Positions 21,340 to 29,654 of a stretch of DNA of 64,000 bases are shown one piece after another. A program made the translations under genes and the position numbers. The notes beneath the pieces were generated by a model, which had not been told where the DNA came from, did no database searches, and worked only from the letters and a program-made list of their open reading frames with translations. Origin of the DNA: Streptomyces anulatus (GTDB lineage: Bacteria; Actinomycetota; Actinomycetes; Streptomycetales; Streptomycetaceae); contig NZ_JOEZ01000007.1 of NCBI RefSeq assembly GCF_000721175.1, positions 499,509 through 563,508 on the forward strand, given 5' to 3'. Within the stretch, counting starts at the first letter, position 1. Every line of letters starts with the position of its first letter.

Positions 21340-21776
21340 CAGCGCACTCCCGCTTCCTGAGAGGTCTGTGACGACGAACCCTCGGACGGGATCGTGTAGA
21401 AGGGAAAGACGAGGTTGCGCAGGTCGTTGGTGGCCCGCACGGTGTAGTGCACGTCGATGTAGAGCGTGCCCTCCTCGATGGCGTCGAACGCGATCACCAC
21501 GTCGGTCACCTCGATGCGCGGCTCCCACCGCTCCAGCGAGGTCCGGACCTCCTGCGCGATCCGCCCGGCCGTCGCCCCGTCGCCGGGCGCGAAGACGTAG
21601 TCGTGGATGCCGCAGCCGAACTCCGGGCGCATCGGCCGCTCGCCCGGTGCGGTGCCGAGGACCAGACCGATCGCCTCCTCGATCTCCCGGTCCCGCTCGA
21701 CCAGCGCGATCCCGCCCGTCGGCCCGACCCGCAGCGGGAAGCCCCAGCCACGTCCGATGAATCCGCCGCCGCTCAC
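21339..21776 (-). CDS. Baseplate wedge protein, gp25-like (Afp9 type)
   Basis: A 145-residue protein with the gp25/lysozyme-like baseplate signature: IEEAIGLVLGTAPGERPMRPEFGCG, followed by EVRTSLERWEPRIEV. This is the most conserved wedge subunit of contractile tails. It initiates sheath assembly by handshake with the first sheath ring. The GTG start overlaps the PAAR stop (GTGA). It ends with a 20-residue polar tail not usual in the family core. Confidence 0.93.
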   Translation of the reverse strand: MSGGGFIGRGWGFPLRVGPTGGIALVERDREIEEAIGLVLGTAPGERPMRPEFGCGIHDYVFAPGDGATAGRIAQEVRTSLERWEPRIEVTDVVIAFDAIEEGTLYIDVHYTVRATNDLRNLVFPFYTIPSEGSSSQTSQEAGVR

Positions 21777-22090
21777 ATCGGGCCCCCGATCAGGACGTTC
21801 GGCGCACCGCTGATGATGGGCGCGCCGCAGCTGGTGCTGTCCCGCATCCGGGCGGCGGGCAGCCCGCCGATCAGCACCTGACCGGTGAGCGCGGCGGCCG
21901 GGTTGGGCAGGATCACGTTGCCCGGCCCGAGCGCGGCGTGCGGCGGGACGACGCACACGTGGAGGCTCCCGGTGACGGCCGCGGGCCGGCCGCCGATGAG
22001 CACGGTGGCCACGGCCACCGCACCCGGGGGCGGGGTGCCGATGAGACCGCCGTGGGCGGTGCTGTCGCCCGTGCGGGCTGCGGGGGGCAT
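21773..22090 (-). CDS. PAAR-domain spike tip
   Basis: This 105-residue protein contains the PAAR-like repeats GDSTAHGG, VLIGGRPAA and VLIGGLPAARMRDST, and histidine and cysteine residues suited to tip metal binding (HGG, HVCVVPP, TSCG). It caps the VgrG-like trimer as the membrane-piercing point. There is no C-terminal effector extension. AAGGAG lies 11 bases upstream. Confidence 0.93.
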   Translation of the reverse strand: MPPAARTGDSTAHGGLIGTPPPGAVAVATVLIGGRPAAVTGSLHVCVVPPHAALGPGNVILPNPAAALTGQVLIGGLPAARMRDSTSCGAPIISGAPNVLIGGPM

Positions 22091-22178
22091 GGCCGGGGTT
22101 CTCCTTGCGGTGAGAGGGACTTCGCTGGGTAAGGGGCTTCGGAAAGGACGGAGACGGGGATGGGTGAGGCGGCGGGGG

Positions 22179-23960
22179 TCAGTTGATCCTGATGAGCTTG
22201 GCCTTGAGGACGGCGAGCAGCCCGCCGTCGACCGTGACCCCCGTCTTGCCGTTGACGGTGACCGAGCGACCCTTGATGTTCACGTCGCCCGTGGTCCCGG
22301 CGTCGAGCGTGATGCCCGACGCGGACAGCGTCACCGAGCTCAGCTCCCGGGTGCCGCCCCGGCCCTTCACCGTCAGGGTGATCTCGCCCTTCTTCTCGTC
22401 GAGCATCACGTCGAGCCGCTTGTCGCCACTGGCGATCCGCACCCCGGAGGGGCCGCGCGGGGCGTCGAGCAGCTCCAGGCGGTTGCCCGAACGGGACACC
22501 AGGGAACGGCGGTTGACCTTTCCGCTCGTCGGATCGACCAGCGGGACGTCGTGCGGCGAGGGCTTGTCGACCCCGTTGTAGAGACCGCCGAGCACATACG
22601 GGCTGTCCAGCAGCCCCTGCTCGAACCCGACCAGCACCTCGTCGTTGACCTCGGGACTGAACACCCCGCCGCCCCCCTGGCCGCCCCACTGCACGGTGCG
22701 GACCCAGTCGGTGACGTACGTGTCGTCGAGCCACGGGAACTTCAGCCGCACCCAACCGCGTTGGCCCTTGCCCTCCTCCCGGATGTCGGTGACCACACCG
22801 ATCGCCAGGCCCGGCATGCGCGGGCCGCGCGAGGGGGCGTTCCCGCCGGAGGCCAGCCCCGACAGCGAACGGTCCGCCGAGGCGCTGACGATCACCGTCG
22901 TGCGGTAGCCGGTGTCCGGTTCGAGGACGTGGTGCGCGGCCGTGGCGGTGTAGCGGCCGGAGAACGCGGGCCCCACGTTGCCGAGCGCCACCGGCAGCCC
23001 CGCCCGGAGCTGGGGGTTCCCGTAGGCGACCGCCTCGACCTCCCCGAAGCCGGCGCTGACCGACGCGGCGAGCGCGCCGGCCACGGCCCGGGTCTCCGCC
23101 TGGGTGCGGTACGGGGTGTCGGCGATCGTCGTACGGGAGTCGGAGCCGAAGATCTCCGCCGCCGTCGACGGGCTCATCCCCGGAGTGACGGTGTCGCTGC
23201 GGACGGACTGCTGCCGGGCCACCAGCCGGGTCTTGGTGTCGACGTTCCAGCCGCGCACCTCGACGCTGTCCGCCCCGTCCGCCCCGGTCAGCACCGCCCG
23301 CAGGGCCACCAGGTTGTTCCCGTACTCCAGGACCATCGGGTCGCGCGAGGCGGACGTCGAGGGCGAGGGGGCCGAGGAGGCGGGGTCCGGCTTGGTGAAC
23401 TGCAGCAGGCCCTTGTCGTCCACCCGTACGGTCGCCCCGCTCTCGGCCGCGAGGTGCTGGAGGAACTCCCAGTCCGACACGTTCGGCTGGGTCAGCTGCT
23501 TGTACGTGATCGACGCGGCCTCGATCCGCCCGCAGGCCAGACCGGCCCCGGTGGCGACCTTGCGGACGATGTCCGCCGTCTTCATGTTCCGGTACGCCAC
23601 GACCTTCCGCCCGCGCTGGAGCCGGTGCGCCTTGGAGAACGCCCGGACGACGGTGAACGATCCGGTGGTGTCGGTGTCCAGCTCGATCGCGGTGACCTCC
23701 CCGGTGAACAGCCGCTCGCGCACCCGGTCCTGCACGGTGACCACCGAGATCTTCAGCGGGGTGCCCATGCCGATGCCGGTCTTGGTGAGGAAGGTGTGGT
23801 CGGGGTCCCGGTACATCAGTACGGCGGTGTCCGGCAGGCCCACGTTCTCGTCGACCACACAGCTCACCAGCTGGGTGGCCCAGGCGGCGGGCAGCTCGGC
23901 GGGCGCCTCGACGATCGGGTCGGCGGCGAAGGAGCGGCCGGGGGCGTCCTTCGCGCTCAT
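22179..23960 (-). CDS. VgrG-like central spike protein (Afp8 type)
   Basis: The 593-residue protein combines a gp27-like hub (N-terminal about 370 residues) with a gp5-like OB-fold (PGLAIGVVTDI, GWVRLKFPWLDD, DEVLVGFEQGLLDSPYVLGGLYNG). A C-terminal beta-helix follows (repeats around KGEITLTVKGRGG, SASGITLDAGTTGDVNIKG). It forms the trimeric spike. The ATG overlaps the stop of the LysM gene (ATGA). No enzymatic extension is fused after the beta-helix. An 88-base gap separates it from the PAAR gene. Confidence 0.93.
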   Translation of the reverse strand: MSAKDAPGRSFAADPIVEAPAELPAAWATQLVSCVVDENVGLPDTAVLMYRDPDHTFLTKTGIGMGTPLKISVVTVQDRVRERLFTGEVTAIELDTDTTGSFTVVRAFSKAHRLQRGRKVVAYRNMKTADIVRKVATGAGLACGRIEAASITYKQLTQPNVSDWEFLQHLAAESGATVRVDDKGLLQFTKPDPASSAPSPSTSASRDPMVLEYGNNLVALRAVLTGADGADSVEVRGWNVDTKTRLVARQQSVRSDTVTPGMSPSTAAEIFGSDSRTTIADTPYRTQAETRAVAGALAASVSAGFGEVEAVAYGNPQLRAGLPVALGNVGPAFSGRYTATAAHHVLEPDTGYRTTVIVSASADRSLSGLASGGNAPSRGPRMPGLAIGVVTDIREEGKGQRGWVRLKFPWLDDTYVTDWVRTVQWGGQGGGGVFSPEVNDEVLVGFEQGLLDSPYVLGGLYNGVDKPSPHDVPLVDPTSGKVNRRSLVSRSGNRLELLDAPRGPSGVRIASGDKRLDVMLDEKKGEITLTVKGRGGTRELSSVTLSASGITLDAGTTGDVNIKGRSVTVNGKTGVTVDGGLLAVLKAKLIRIN

Positions 23961-24679
23961 CGGTCCTCCTCCGCCAGGTGGTCTTCCCGTCCGGGCACGA
24001 GGAGCTCCCGGCCAGGGGTCAACTGCATCGGGTCGTCGATGTCGTTGGCGTGCGCGATGGTCCGCCAGGCGGTGGCGTCGCCGTACTCCCGCCAGGCCAG
24101 CAGCGGCAGGCTGTCCCCGGCCACGACCCGGTGGGTGCGCCGCGCCTCCTTCGAACCCGAGGTGGGGTTCTGCCCGGCCGGGTCGACGCTCGCCTCCTCG
24201 ATCGACAGGGAGCAGGTGGCGCGCAGCGGCTTCCCGTCGACGTCGAACAGGGTGTAGGAGACCGAGAGGTTGGAGAGCACCCCGTCGAACGAGGTCGTCT
24301 TCGACGTTCCCCAGTCGAACCGCACCCAGGGGCTGGCGGGCGTCTTGCGCGCCAGGCTGCTGGGGGTGGGGACACACGCGGTCATCAGCTGCTCCACCGC
24401 CTTCTCCACGGAGTTGTCGTGGGTGGCGGTGGCGTCGAGGAAGACCTCCAGCGACAGGGCCCGGGGCCCGCTGCCGACGAACTCGGGCAGCGCGGACTGC
24501 CCGGCCATCCGGGATGGGGTGCGCCGCCACTCGGTGCTCTTGCTCAGCGACAGCTTCGCGGGGTTGAACTGCAACGTGAGCCGGGCGAGCGCCCCGCCGG
24601 GCTTGGCGCCGACGGCCGACGGCGGCTCCATGATGGTCAGCTGGGCGCGAGCGCGGCTCGCGCGGAGAGCGGGTGACAT
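23957..24679 (-). CDS. CIS tube-baseplate adaptor with C-terminal LysM (Afp7 type)
   Basis: This 240-residue protein starts with LTLQFNPAKLSLSKSTEW, characteristic of the CIS tube/LysM adaptor family. It ends with a LysM-like domain (HRVVAGDSLPLLAWREYGDATAWRTIAHAN, about 185-230). In T4-like machines this corresponds to gp53, which uses a LysM fold to hold wedge subunits together, so it need not bind peptidoglycan. A strong GGAGG precedes the ATG. Confidence 0.88.
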   Translation of the reverse strand: MSPALRASRARAQLTIMEPPSAVGAKPGGALARLTLQFNPAKLSLSKSTEWRRTPSRMAGQSALPEFVGSGPRALSLEVFLDATATHDNSVEKAVEQLMTACVPTPSSLARKTPASPWVRFDWGTSKTTSFDGVLSNLSVSYTLFDVDGKPLRATCSLSIEEASVDPAGQNPTSGSKEARRTHRVVAGDSLPLLAWREYGDATAWRTIAHANDIDDPMQLTPGRELLVPGREDHLAEEDR

Positions 24680-24728
24680 CGCGTTCCTCCTTCCTTCGTA
24701 CGGGTCCTGTCGGATGTGCTGCTTCCGG

Positions 24729-25154
24729 TCAGGACGGCTCCAGGCCCTCGTGCGCGATCTCCAGCGTCTCGATCGCCGCCTGGGAGTTGGCGGGGTCGAA
24801 GGACGGCCCCTGCCACCGCACCGGCACGATGCCGTGGACCTGCCAGCTGATGATCCGGCTGAGGTCGGGGCGCAGCGCCACGATCTCGCCGTCCTTGGGC
24901 TCGACCCGCTGGATCGTCTCGTTCAGCCAGCGCGCGATCTTGAGGGTGTCGGCGGTCACCGGGCGGGTCAGCGTGATGTTCGTCCAGGTGATCCGCCCGG
25001 GCAGCTGCCAGGTGAACCCGTTGTTGCCGCCCTCGGCGTACGTCTCCATCTCCACCTCGGCGCCCAGGCCGGAGCAGGTGTGGAACGCGCCCAGGTCGCT
25101 GCCGCCGATCGCGAGCTTGAAGAACACGCTCGTCGCGAAGATGTTGTCCGTCAT
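24729..25154 (-). CDS. Second inner-tube / tube-initiator protein (gp19 family)
   Basis: A 141-residue T4 gp19-like tube protein: FKLAIGGSDLGAFHTCSGLG at the N-terminus, then TWTNITLTRPVTAD and a C-terminal AAIETLEIAHEGLE. It differs clearly from the main tube gene at 29153, although both share the ETLEIAHEG / ETVTITFEE type ending. As with Afp5, it probably forms the first ring(s) that join the spike to the tube. Ribosome binding is weak. Confidence 0.88.
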   Translation of the reverse strand: MTDNIFATSVFFKLAIGGSDLGAFHTCSGLGAEVEMETYAEGGNNGFTWQLPGRITWTNITLTRPVTADTLKIARWLNETIQRVEPKDGEIVALRPDLSRIISWQVHGIVPVRWQGPSFDPANSQAAIETLEIAHEGLEPS

Positions 25155-25244
25155 GCGTCTCTCGTCTTCTCTGCTGTCTCTCGTACGGGGCGTTCGGAGG
25201 CGGGCGGTACGGGTCCGGGCGGGGTGCCGGGGGCGGGCGTGCCG

Positions 25245-28200
25245 TCAGCGGCGGCCGTCGTGCAGCCGCCCGCTGCGTTCGCGGCCCCGCCGCAGATCGG
25301 CCCGGATGAGCCGGCTCACCGGGTCGAGGAGCCGACGGGCCAGCTCCTCGATCTCCGTTCCGCTCAGCCGGTTCGCCGGAGCGGCGCCGGAAGTGTCGTC
25401 GGGGCCGGTGGCCTTCGCCGTCGCTGCCCCGGCGGCGGGCTTCGCCGGGGCGGCCTGCACCGGAACCCCCGTGATCCCGGCGTTCGCCGCCGCCCGCCGG
25501 ACCGCCTGCGCCCTGCTCTCGGGGCGGCCCGCCGCGGCGGCCTGCGCGGGCGGGCGGGGCGGCACCCGTACGGAGGGACCCGGCGGCCCGCCGGGAGCGG
25601 CTCCGCCCACGGGGGCCGGCCCGGCGACCGGCGGACCGGCGCTGTCGGGCACCACCGGCATGGCCAGCCGCTGTACGGGCACGGCGGCTTCCGGCCGCGC
25701 GGCTGCGGGCGGATGAGGCCGGACGACGGGAACACGGCGCGGACCGGGGGTGGTTGCGGACGCCGACGCTTCCGAAGGCGCCGGTGCTCCCGAAGACGCC
25801 GGTGTTCCCGAAGGCGTCGGCGGCATCTCCGGCCGGGAGGGCAGGGCGTACGGGAGCGGCGCGGCGGGCACGGCCGGAGCGGTGGCGGCGCGCTGTACGG
25901 GAGGGACAGCCGGGGAGGCGTGCCGTGCGGGACCCGGCTGCGGAGTCTGGTGCGGCGGTGTGCCGGTGGGCGCGGGCGAGGTCGTCGTGGCCCGCCCGGA
26001 CCGCCGTACGAGTCGCCGGAGCACGCCACCGGCGGCGGTGGCTCGGGGGGCGCGGGCGGGTTCGCCCGGGCCGCCCCTGCCGGTGGACCCGGAGCGTCGC
26101 GTCGCCGCGCCGGGGGCCGGGTCAGTGAAGGAGGTACCGCCCCCGTGGGCAGGGGACGTGGCCGCGGAACGCTGGAGCGGGGCACCCGGCGCCGCCCCGG
26201 AGGGCGCCGGGTGCCGGGTGCTCGGCAGGGCTCCGGTGTCCCCGGCGGCGGGGCCCGGCCGCGGCACGTCGCGCCGCCAGGTGGCCGCCACGACCGGGCG
26301 GGCGGTGCTGCCGCCCGCCGCAGCCGTCGTCGGAGGTGCCGGAAACCCCTCTGCGGAACCGGTGTTCACCGTCAGGGCGCGGCTGGGGAGCAGGGGCCGT
26401 GACCGCTGGACCGTCGGAGACAGTGACGGCGACGGCGACGGTGCCGCACCGCCGGAGCCCTGTGCCGCGGCCCGGTCCCGAGCGATCGGCCGTACGCGTA
26501 CCGGCGGCGGGGGAGTGGCGGAGGCCGGGCCCGTACGCGTACCGGCAGGGGCGGAGGCGGAGGCGGAGGCGGAGGCATGGGCGGGGCCGGGGGCCGCCGC
26601 GCGCTGAACGGCGGCGGTTCCGGGCGAGGACGAGGCAGGCGCGGCGGAAGCCGATCGCACCGGCATCGCGGAGGGCGCGCCCGGCGGTGCCGGGGCGTGG
26701 GCCGGAGCGGCGGGCCCGGGATCCGAAGCCGTCGCCGGCCCGTGGCCCCGTGCCCGACCCGCGTCCGGCCGCGTCCCGGCGGACCCGCGGTCACCGAGCA
26801 GCGGCGCGTCGCCGCCGAGCCGGGCGGTCGGCGGCAGCGAGGGAAGCGGTGTGCCGATCCCGCCCCGCGCCCGGGCCCGCGAGCCGCCGGAAGCGTCGGG
26901 CCGGGGTGCCGGGGAGGGGGCCCCGGGCGTCGTGCCGCCCGGGGCCGGTGCTCGCTGCGCGGATGGGGAGGGCCCCGATGACGTGGACGGCCCGGGCCTC
27001 CGGGCGCGCTGAGACGGCTGGGATGACTGGGGCGGCTGAGTCGTCCTGGACCGGGAGTCCGACGCCTTCGCCGCCGTCGAACCGCCCGATGGGGCGGTGG
27101 GCACCCGGGGCGTCGCCGGCGGCGTGGCCGGACGGCTCGGCGGGTCCGCTGCCTGGCGCTGGAGTACCGGCATCTCCGCTGTCGGGTGAGCCGTCGCGGG
27201 GGCGGAGGGCACGACGCCCGCCGGGCCGTCGCCGCCGGCCGTCCTGGCTCCGGCGGGCAGCTCGCGCAGGGGCTTGCCCAGGGCGGGGCGCACCACCTCG
27301 GCGGCGGGCGGGCCGGCGGCACGGTCAGGAGACGGGGAGTTCGGAGCCGTACGGTCCGTACTGGAGTCCGGAGCCTCACGGTCCGGACCGCTCCGCCGCT
27401 CGGACACGGCCCGCTGGACGGCTGCGGGAGCAGCCGGACCGGAAGCCGTGGGGGAAGTGGAAGGTGCGGGGGCGGCAGGTGTGGCAGGCGGGAGTCCGGC
27501 GATCCGCCGCAGGGGCATCGCCGGACGACGGGCGACGATCAGCGGCGGCGCGATCCGCTGCGGACGTACGGCCGCGGGCCGGGCCCGATGCCCCGTGACC
27601 GGCCCGCTGCCGACGGCAGGCCCCGGAGGCGGCTGGGCCACGGCAGTGTGCGCACCGGCGGGCACGGACGCACCGGACCGGGTCGCGGAGTCGGCCGGGC
27701 CGGAAGAACGCGACGGGCCGGACGGGTGCGCGGGGCCGGAAGGAAGCGCCGGACCGGAGGACCGCGACGGACTGGAGGAACGCGACGGACTGGAGGACCG
27801 CGACGTACCGGAGGACCGCGACGGGCCCGAAGAAGGCGACGGGCCGGAAGCGCGCGACGGGCCCGAAGAATGCGACGGACCGGAAGCCTCCGACGGACCG
27901 GGCAGCCCCGACGTGTCCGACGCGTCCGACGACGACCGGTTCGCGGTGGACGTGGCCGGCCCGCGTGCCCCGGCCGACCGCTGGAGCGGCGGCGATCCAG
28001 TGCCCGGCTTCCCCGTCCCCGTACCGCCGTTCCTCCTGCCGCCCTTGCCCGCCGCCCGGTTCACCGAGGCGGACGGCAGGTCCGGCGTGGGCTCCGCGGG
28101 CTCGTCGGCGCCCGGGGGCCGGACGGCGCGCAGCAGCAGCGGACCGCCAAGGGACGCGGCCCGCGCGGCGCCCGGGCGGGCGACTCCGTGGATGAGGCCG

Positions 28201-28502
28201 ACCGGGGCCGACGGCAGGACGGAGTGGCCGAGTTCGCCGCCGAGGGCCGGGTTCTGCCAGGAGGCCAGGCGGGACCGGAACCGCAGCCCGTCGCTCACGC
28301 CGATCGAGGACCGGGCGACGGTCACCGAGGGCGGGGCCACCCGCCGCCAGCCGCCGTCCCAGCCGTCGCCGTCGCCCCCGCCGGAGGCCAGGACAGGCGC
28401 AGGCGCGGGTACGGCGGGCGCTCCCGCGTCCCCTGCGCTCTCCCGGGCGGACGCGCCGGACCCCTGCCGGTCCGTCCGACGGAACCAGTCCCCGAGCCCC
28501 AC
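25245..28502 (-). CDS. Large disordered CIS-operon protein with recurring QR motifs and an SGPS tandem repeat
   Basis: This 1085-residue protein is dominated by Pro, Ala, Ser, Gly and Arg, with little predicted fold. Exceptions are residues about 1-130 (GLGDWFRRTDRQG, a segment ending GGPLLLRAVRPP) and a C-terminal helix (EIEELARRLLDPVSRLIRADLR). At least nine short (V/L)QR(S/A) motifs are spread along it. An SGPSRSS-type tandem repeat lies at about nucleotides 27700-27910. GTG at 28502 follows the previous stop by four bases, so expression is coupled to structural genes. It is the only product long enough to be a tape measure, but it lacks the helical character. An effector, tether or scaffold role is equally possible. 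I do not recognise a family. Confidence 0.8.
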   Translation of the reverse strand: MGLGDWFRRTDRQGSGASARESAGDAGAPAVPAPAPVLASGGGDGDGWDGGWRRVAPPSVTVARSSIGVSDGLRFRSRLASWQNPALGGELGHSVLPSAPVGLIHGVARPGAARAASLGGPLLLRAVRPPGADEPAEPTPDLPSASVNRAAGKGGRRNGGTGTGKPGTGSPPLQRSAGARGPATSTANRSSSDASDTSGLPGPSEASGPSHSSGPSRASGPSPSSGPSRSSGTSRSSSPSRSSSPSRSSGPALPSGPAHPSGPSRSSGPADSATRSGASVPAGAHTAVAQPPPGPAVGSGPVTGHRARPAAVRPQRIAPPLIVARRPAMPLRRIAGLPPATPAAPAPSTSPTASGPAAPAAVQRAVSERRSGPDREAPDSSTDRTAPNSPSPDRAAGPPAAEVVRPALGKPLRELPAGARTAGGDGPAGVVPSAPATAHPTAEMPVLQRQAADPPSRPATPPATPRVPTAPSGGSTAAKASDSRSRTTQPPQSSQPSQRARRPGPSTSSGPSPSAQRAPAPGGTTPGAPSPAPRPDASGGSRARARGGIGTPLPSLPPTARLGGDAPLLGDRGSAGTRPDAGRARGHGPATASDPGPAAPAHAPAPPGAPSAMPVRSASAAPASSSPGTAAVQRAAAPGPAHASASASASAPAGTRTGPASATPPPPVRVRPIARDRAAAQGSGGAAPSPSPSLSPTVQRSRPLLPSRALTVNTGSAEGFPAPPTTAAAGGSTARPVVAATWRRDVPRPGPAAGDTGALPSTRHPAPSGAAPGAPLQRSAATSPAHGGGTSFTDPAPGAATRRSGSTGRGGPGEPARAPRATAAGGVLRRLVRRSGRATTTSPAPTGTPPHQTPQPGPARHASPAVPPVQRAATAPAVPAAPLPYALPSRPEMPPTPSGTPASSGAPAPSEASASATTPGPRRVPVVRPHPPAAARPEAAVPVQRLAMPVVPDSAGPPVAGPAPVGGAAPGGPPGPSVRVPPRPPAQAAAAGRPESRAQAVRRAAANAGITGVPVQAAPAKPAAGAATAKATGPDDTSGAAPANRLSGTEIEELARRLLDPVSRLIRADLRRGRERSGRLHDGRR

Positions 28503-28506
28503 ACGA

Positions 28507-28665
28507 TCACCCGCCTTCGTTGACGCGGGTGTTGATCCGCGCTATCTCCCGCACCCACTGCTGACGTTCGCCGTGGGTGAGGTCGAGAATGTCCTCACGC
28601 TGCCAATGGAAGTGGTAGGCGACGTACGCGATCTCCTCCCGCAGCCGGGGAAGCGCGTACGTCAC
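28507..28665 (-). CDS. Small helical CIS-operon protein (DUF6760-like)
   Basis: A 52-residue protein, LREEIAYVAYHFHWQREDIL followed by LTHGERQQWVREIARINTRV. The GTG start overlaps the preceding stop (GTGA), which fixes it over the longer open frame. Small proteins of this kind occur beside tail genes in actinobacterial CIS loci (DUF6760, from memory). The preceding gene has a chaperone-like position, so a joint role in tube/tail assembly is plausible. Confidence 0.8.
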   Translation of the reverse strand: MTYALPRLREEIAYVAYHFHWQREDILDLTHGERQQWVREIARINTRVNEGG

Positions 28666-29156
28666 GATTCCCCCAGGCGCCCACCCGAGAGGTCCACCTC
28701 GAACGACCCGTGGCACAGCGGGCAGGTCACCGCCGCGTGCGTGTGGCCCTCGCTGTTGATCCGCCGGTAGAAGTCCTGGAGGAACGCCACGTCGGTCGCG
28801 TACATCCGCTCGACGATCCCGGCGTGCACATCGGTGACCGTGCCGAGCTGGGTGATCACCTGGCTCAGCAGCACCACGGACAGGTACGCCGGGTTCTCCT
28901 TCACCCGCAGGTCGATCTGCGGGCGCAGCTCGTCCCGGGCCGTCGCGAGCCGCATGGTGCCGTTCCGGTGCAGCCGGCCCTCGTCGTCGACGTAACCGCG
29001 CGGCAGCTCGAAGGCGAACTCCGTCTGCAGCGAATCCCGTTCCCGGGGGCGGGAGGGGGCGGGCGCGGGGCTTTCCTCGCGCGCACCGGGTGTGGCGGCG
29101 AGGTTGTCGAGGACCTCTTCGAGCCCGCCGCCCGGCGTAACGGTCCGGCGCCTCAT
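28662..29156 (-). CDS. CIS-operon protein with CxxC motif (tail-assembly/adaptor-like)
   Basis: This 164-residue protein has a disordered N-terminus of about 45 residues, then a folded part (LQTEFAFELPRGYVDDEG, VVLLSQVITQLG, ATDVAFLQDFYRRIN) and a C-terminal CPLCHGSFEVD with a possible metal-binding CxxC plus His. It overlaps both neighbours: ATGA with the tube gene and GTGA with the small helical gene. Its position right after the tube gene matches phage tail-assembly chaperone-like genes. Function is not proven. Confidence 0.8.
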   Translation of the reverse strand: MRRRTVTPGGGLEEVLDNLAATPGAREESPAPAPSRPRERDSLQTEFAFELPRGYVDDEGRLHRNGTMRLATARDELRPQIDLRVKENPAYLSVVLLSQVITQLGTVTDVHAGIVERMYATDVAFLQDFYRRINSEGHTHAAVTCPLCHGSFEVDLSGGRLGES

Positions 29157-29593
29157 TCGACCACGATCTCCTCGAAGGTGATGGTCACCGTCTCGGTCGC
29201 CGCACTGGACTCGCCGGCCTTGAGGGAGGGGCCCTCCCACTTGGAGGCCCAGCCCTGCATCAGCTGGATGCGGCGGACGGTCTCACCGGTCGAGTCCTTG
29301 ATCTCGATCGTGAGGTTCTGCCGCGCGGTGTCGACGGCCCCGTTGTTGAGGGTCTCCTTGATCCAGGTGGTGAACTCGCTGCTCTTGTCGAGGCCGCGGG
29401 TGATCGTCACCTCGCCCGCCTGGCGGGCGCCCGGCTGCTTGCGGATGATCTGCTTGCCCTCGGCGGTCACCTGACGGACCTCGACGACTTCTTCCTCGAC
29501 GGTCATGCCGCTGATCTCCTGGATGGACTCCACGAGATAGCCGCCGAGCTGAACGCCGAAGACGTGGGTGGAAAGAGCGTCGCCCTCTGCCAT
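29153..29593 (-). CDS. Inner tube protein (gp19/Hcp-like, Afp1 type)
   Basis: A 146-residue tube subunit: VFGVQLGGYLVESIQEISGM, then VRQVTAEGKQIIRKQPGARQ, TITRGLDKSSEFTTWIKETL and a C-terminal ATETVTITFEEIVVE. These match the phage T4 gp19 / CIS tube fold that stacks as hexamers inside the sheath. Placed directly after the sheath gene, it is the most highly translated pair expected. AGGTGA lies about nine bases before the ATG. Confidence 0.93.
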   Translation of the reverse strand: MAEGDALSTHVFGVQLGGYLVESIQEISGMTVEEEVVEVRQVTAEGKQIIRKQPGARQAGEVTITRGLDKSSEFTTWIKETLNNGAVDTARQNLTIEIKDSTGETVRRIQLMQGWASKWEGPSLKAGESSAATETVTITFEEIVVE

Positions 29594-29654
29594 GACTCTG
29601 TGTCACCTGTTCCGATCGGGAATGGAAGTGAAGGGGTGGGGGAGGACCGCGAGG

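Noticed and set aside
23957..24679. LysM protein as a peptidoglycan hydrolase or wall anchor
   Set aside because: Neighbouring spike and tube genes and the N-terminal CIS-tube pattern indicate the structural Afp7/gp53 role. There is no signal peptide.
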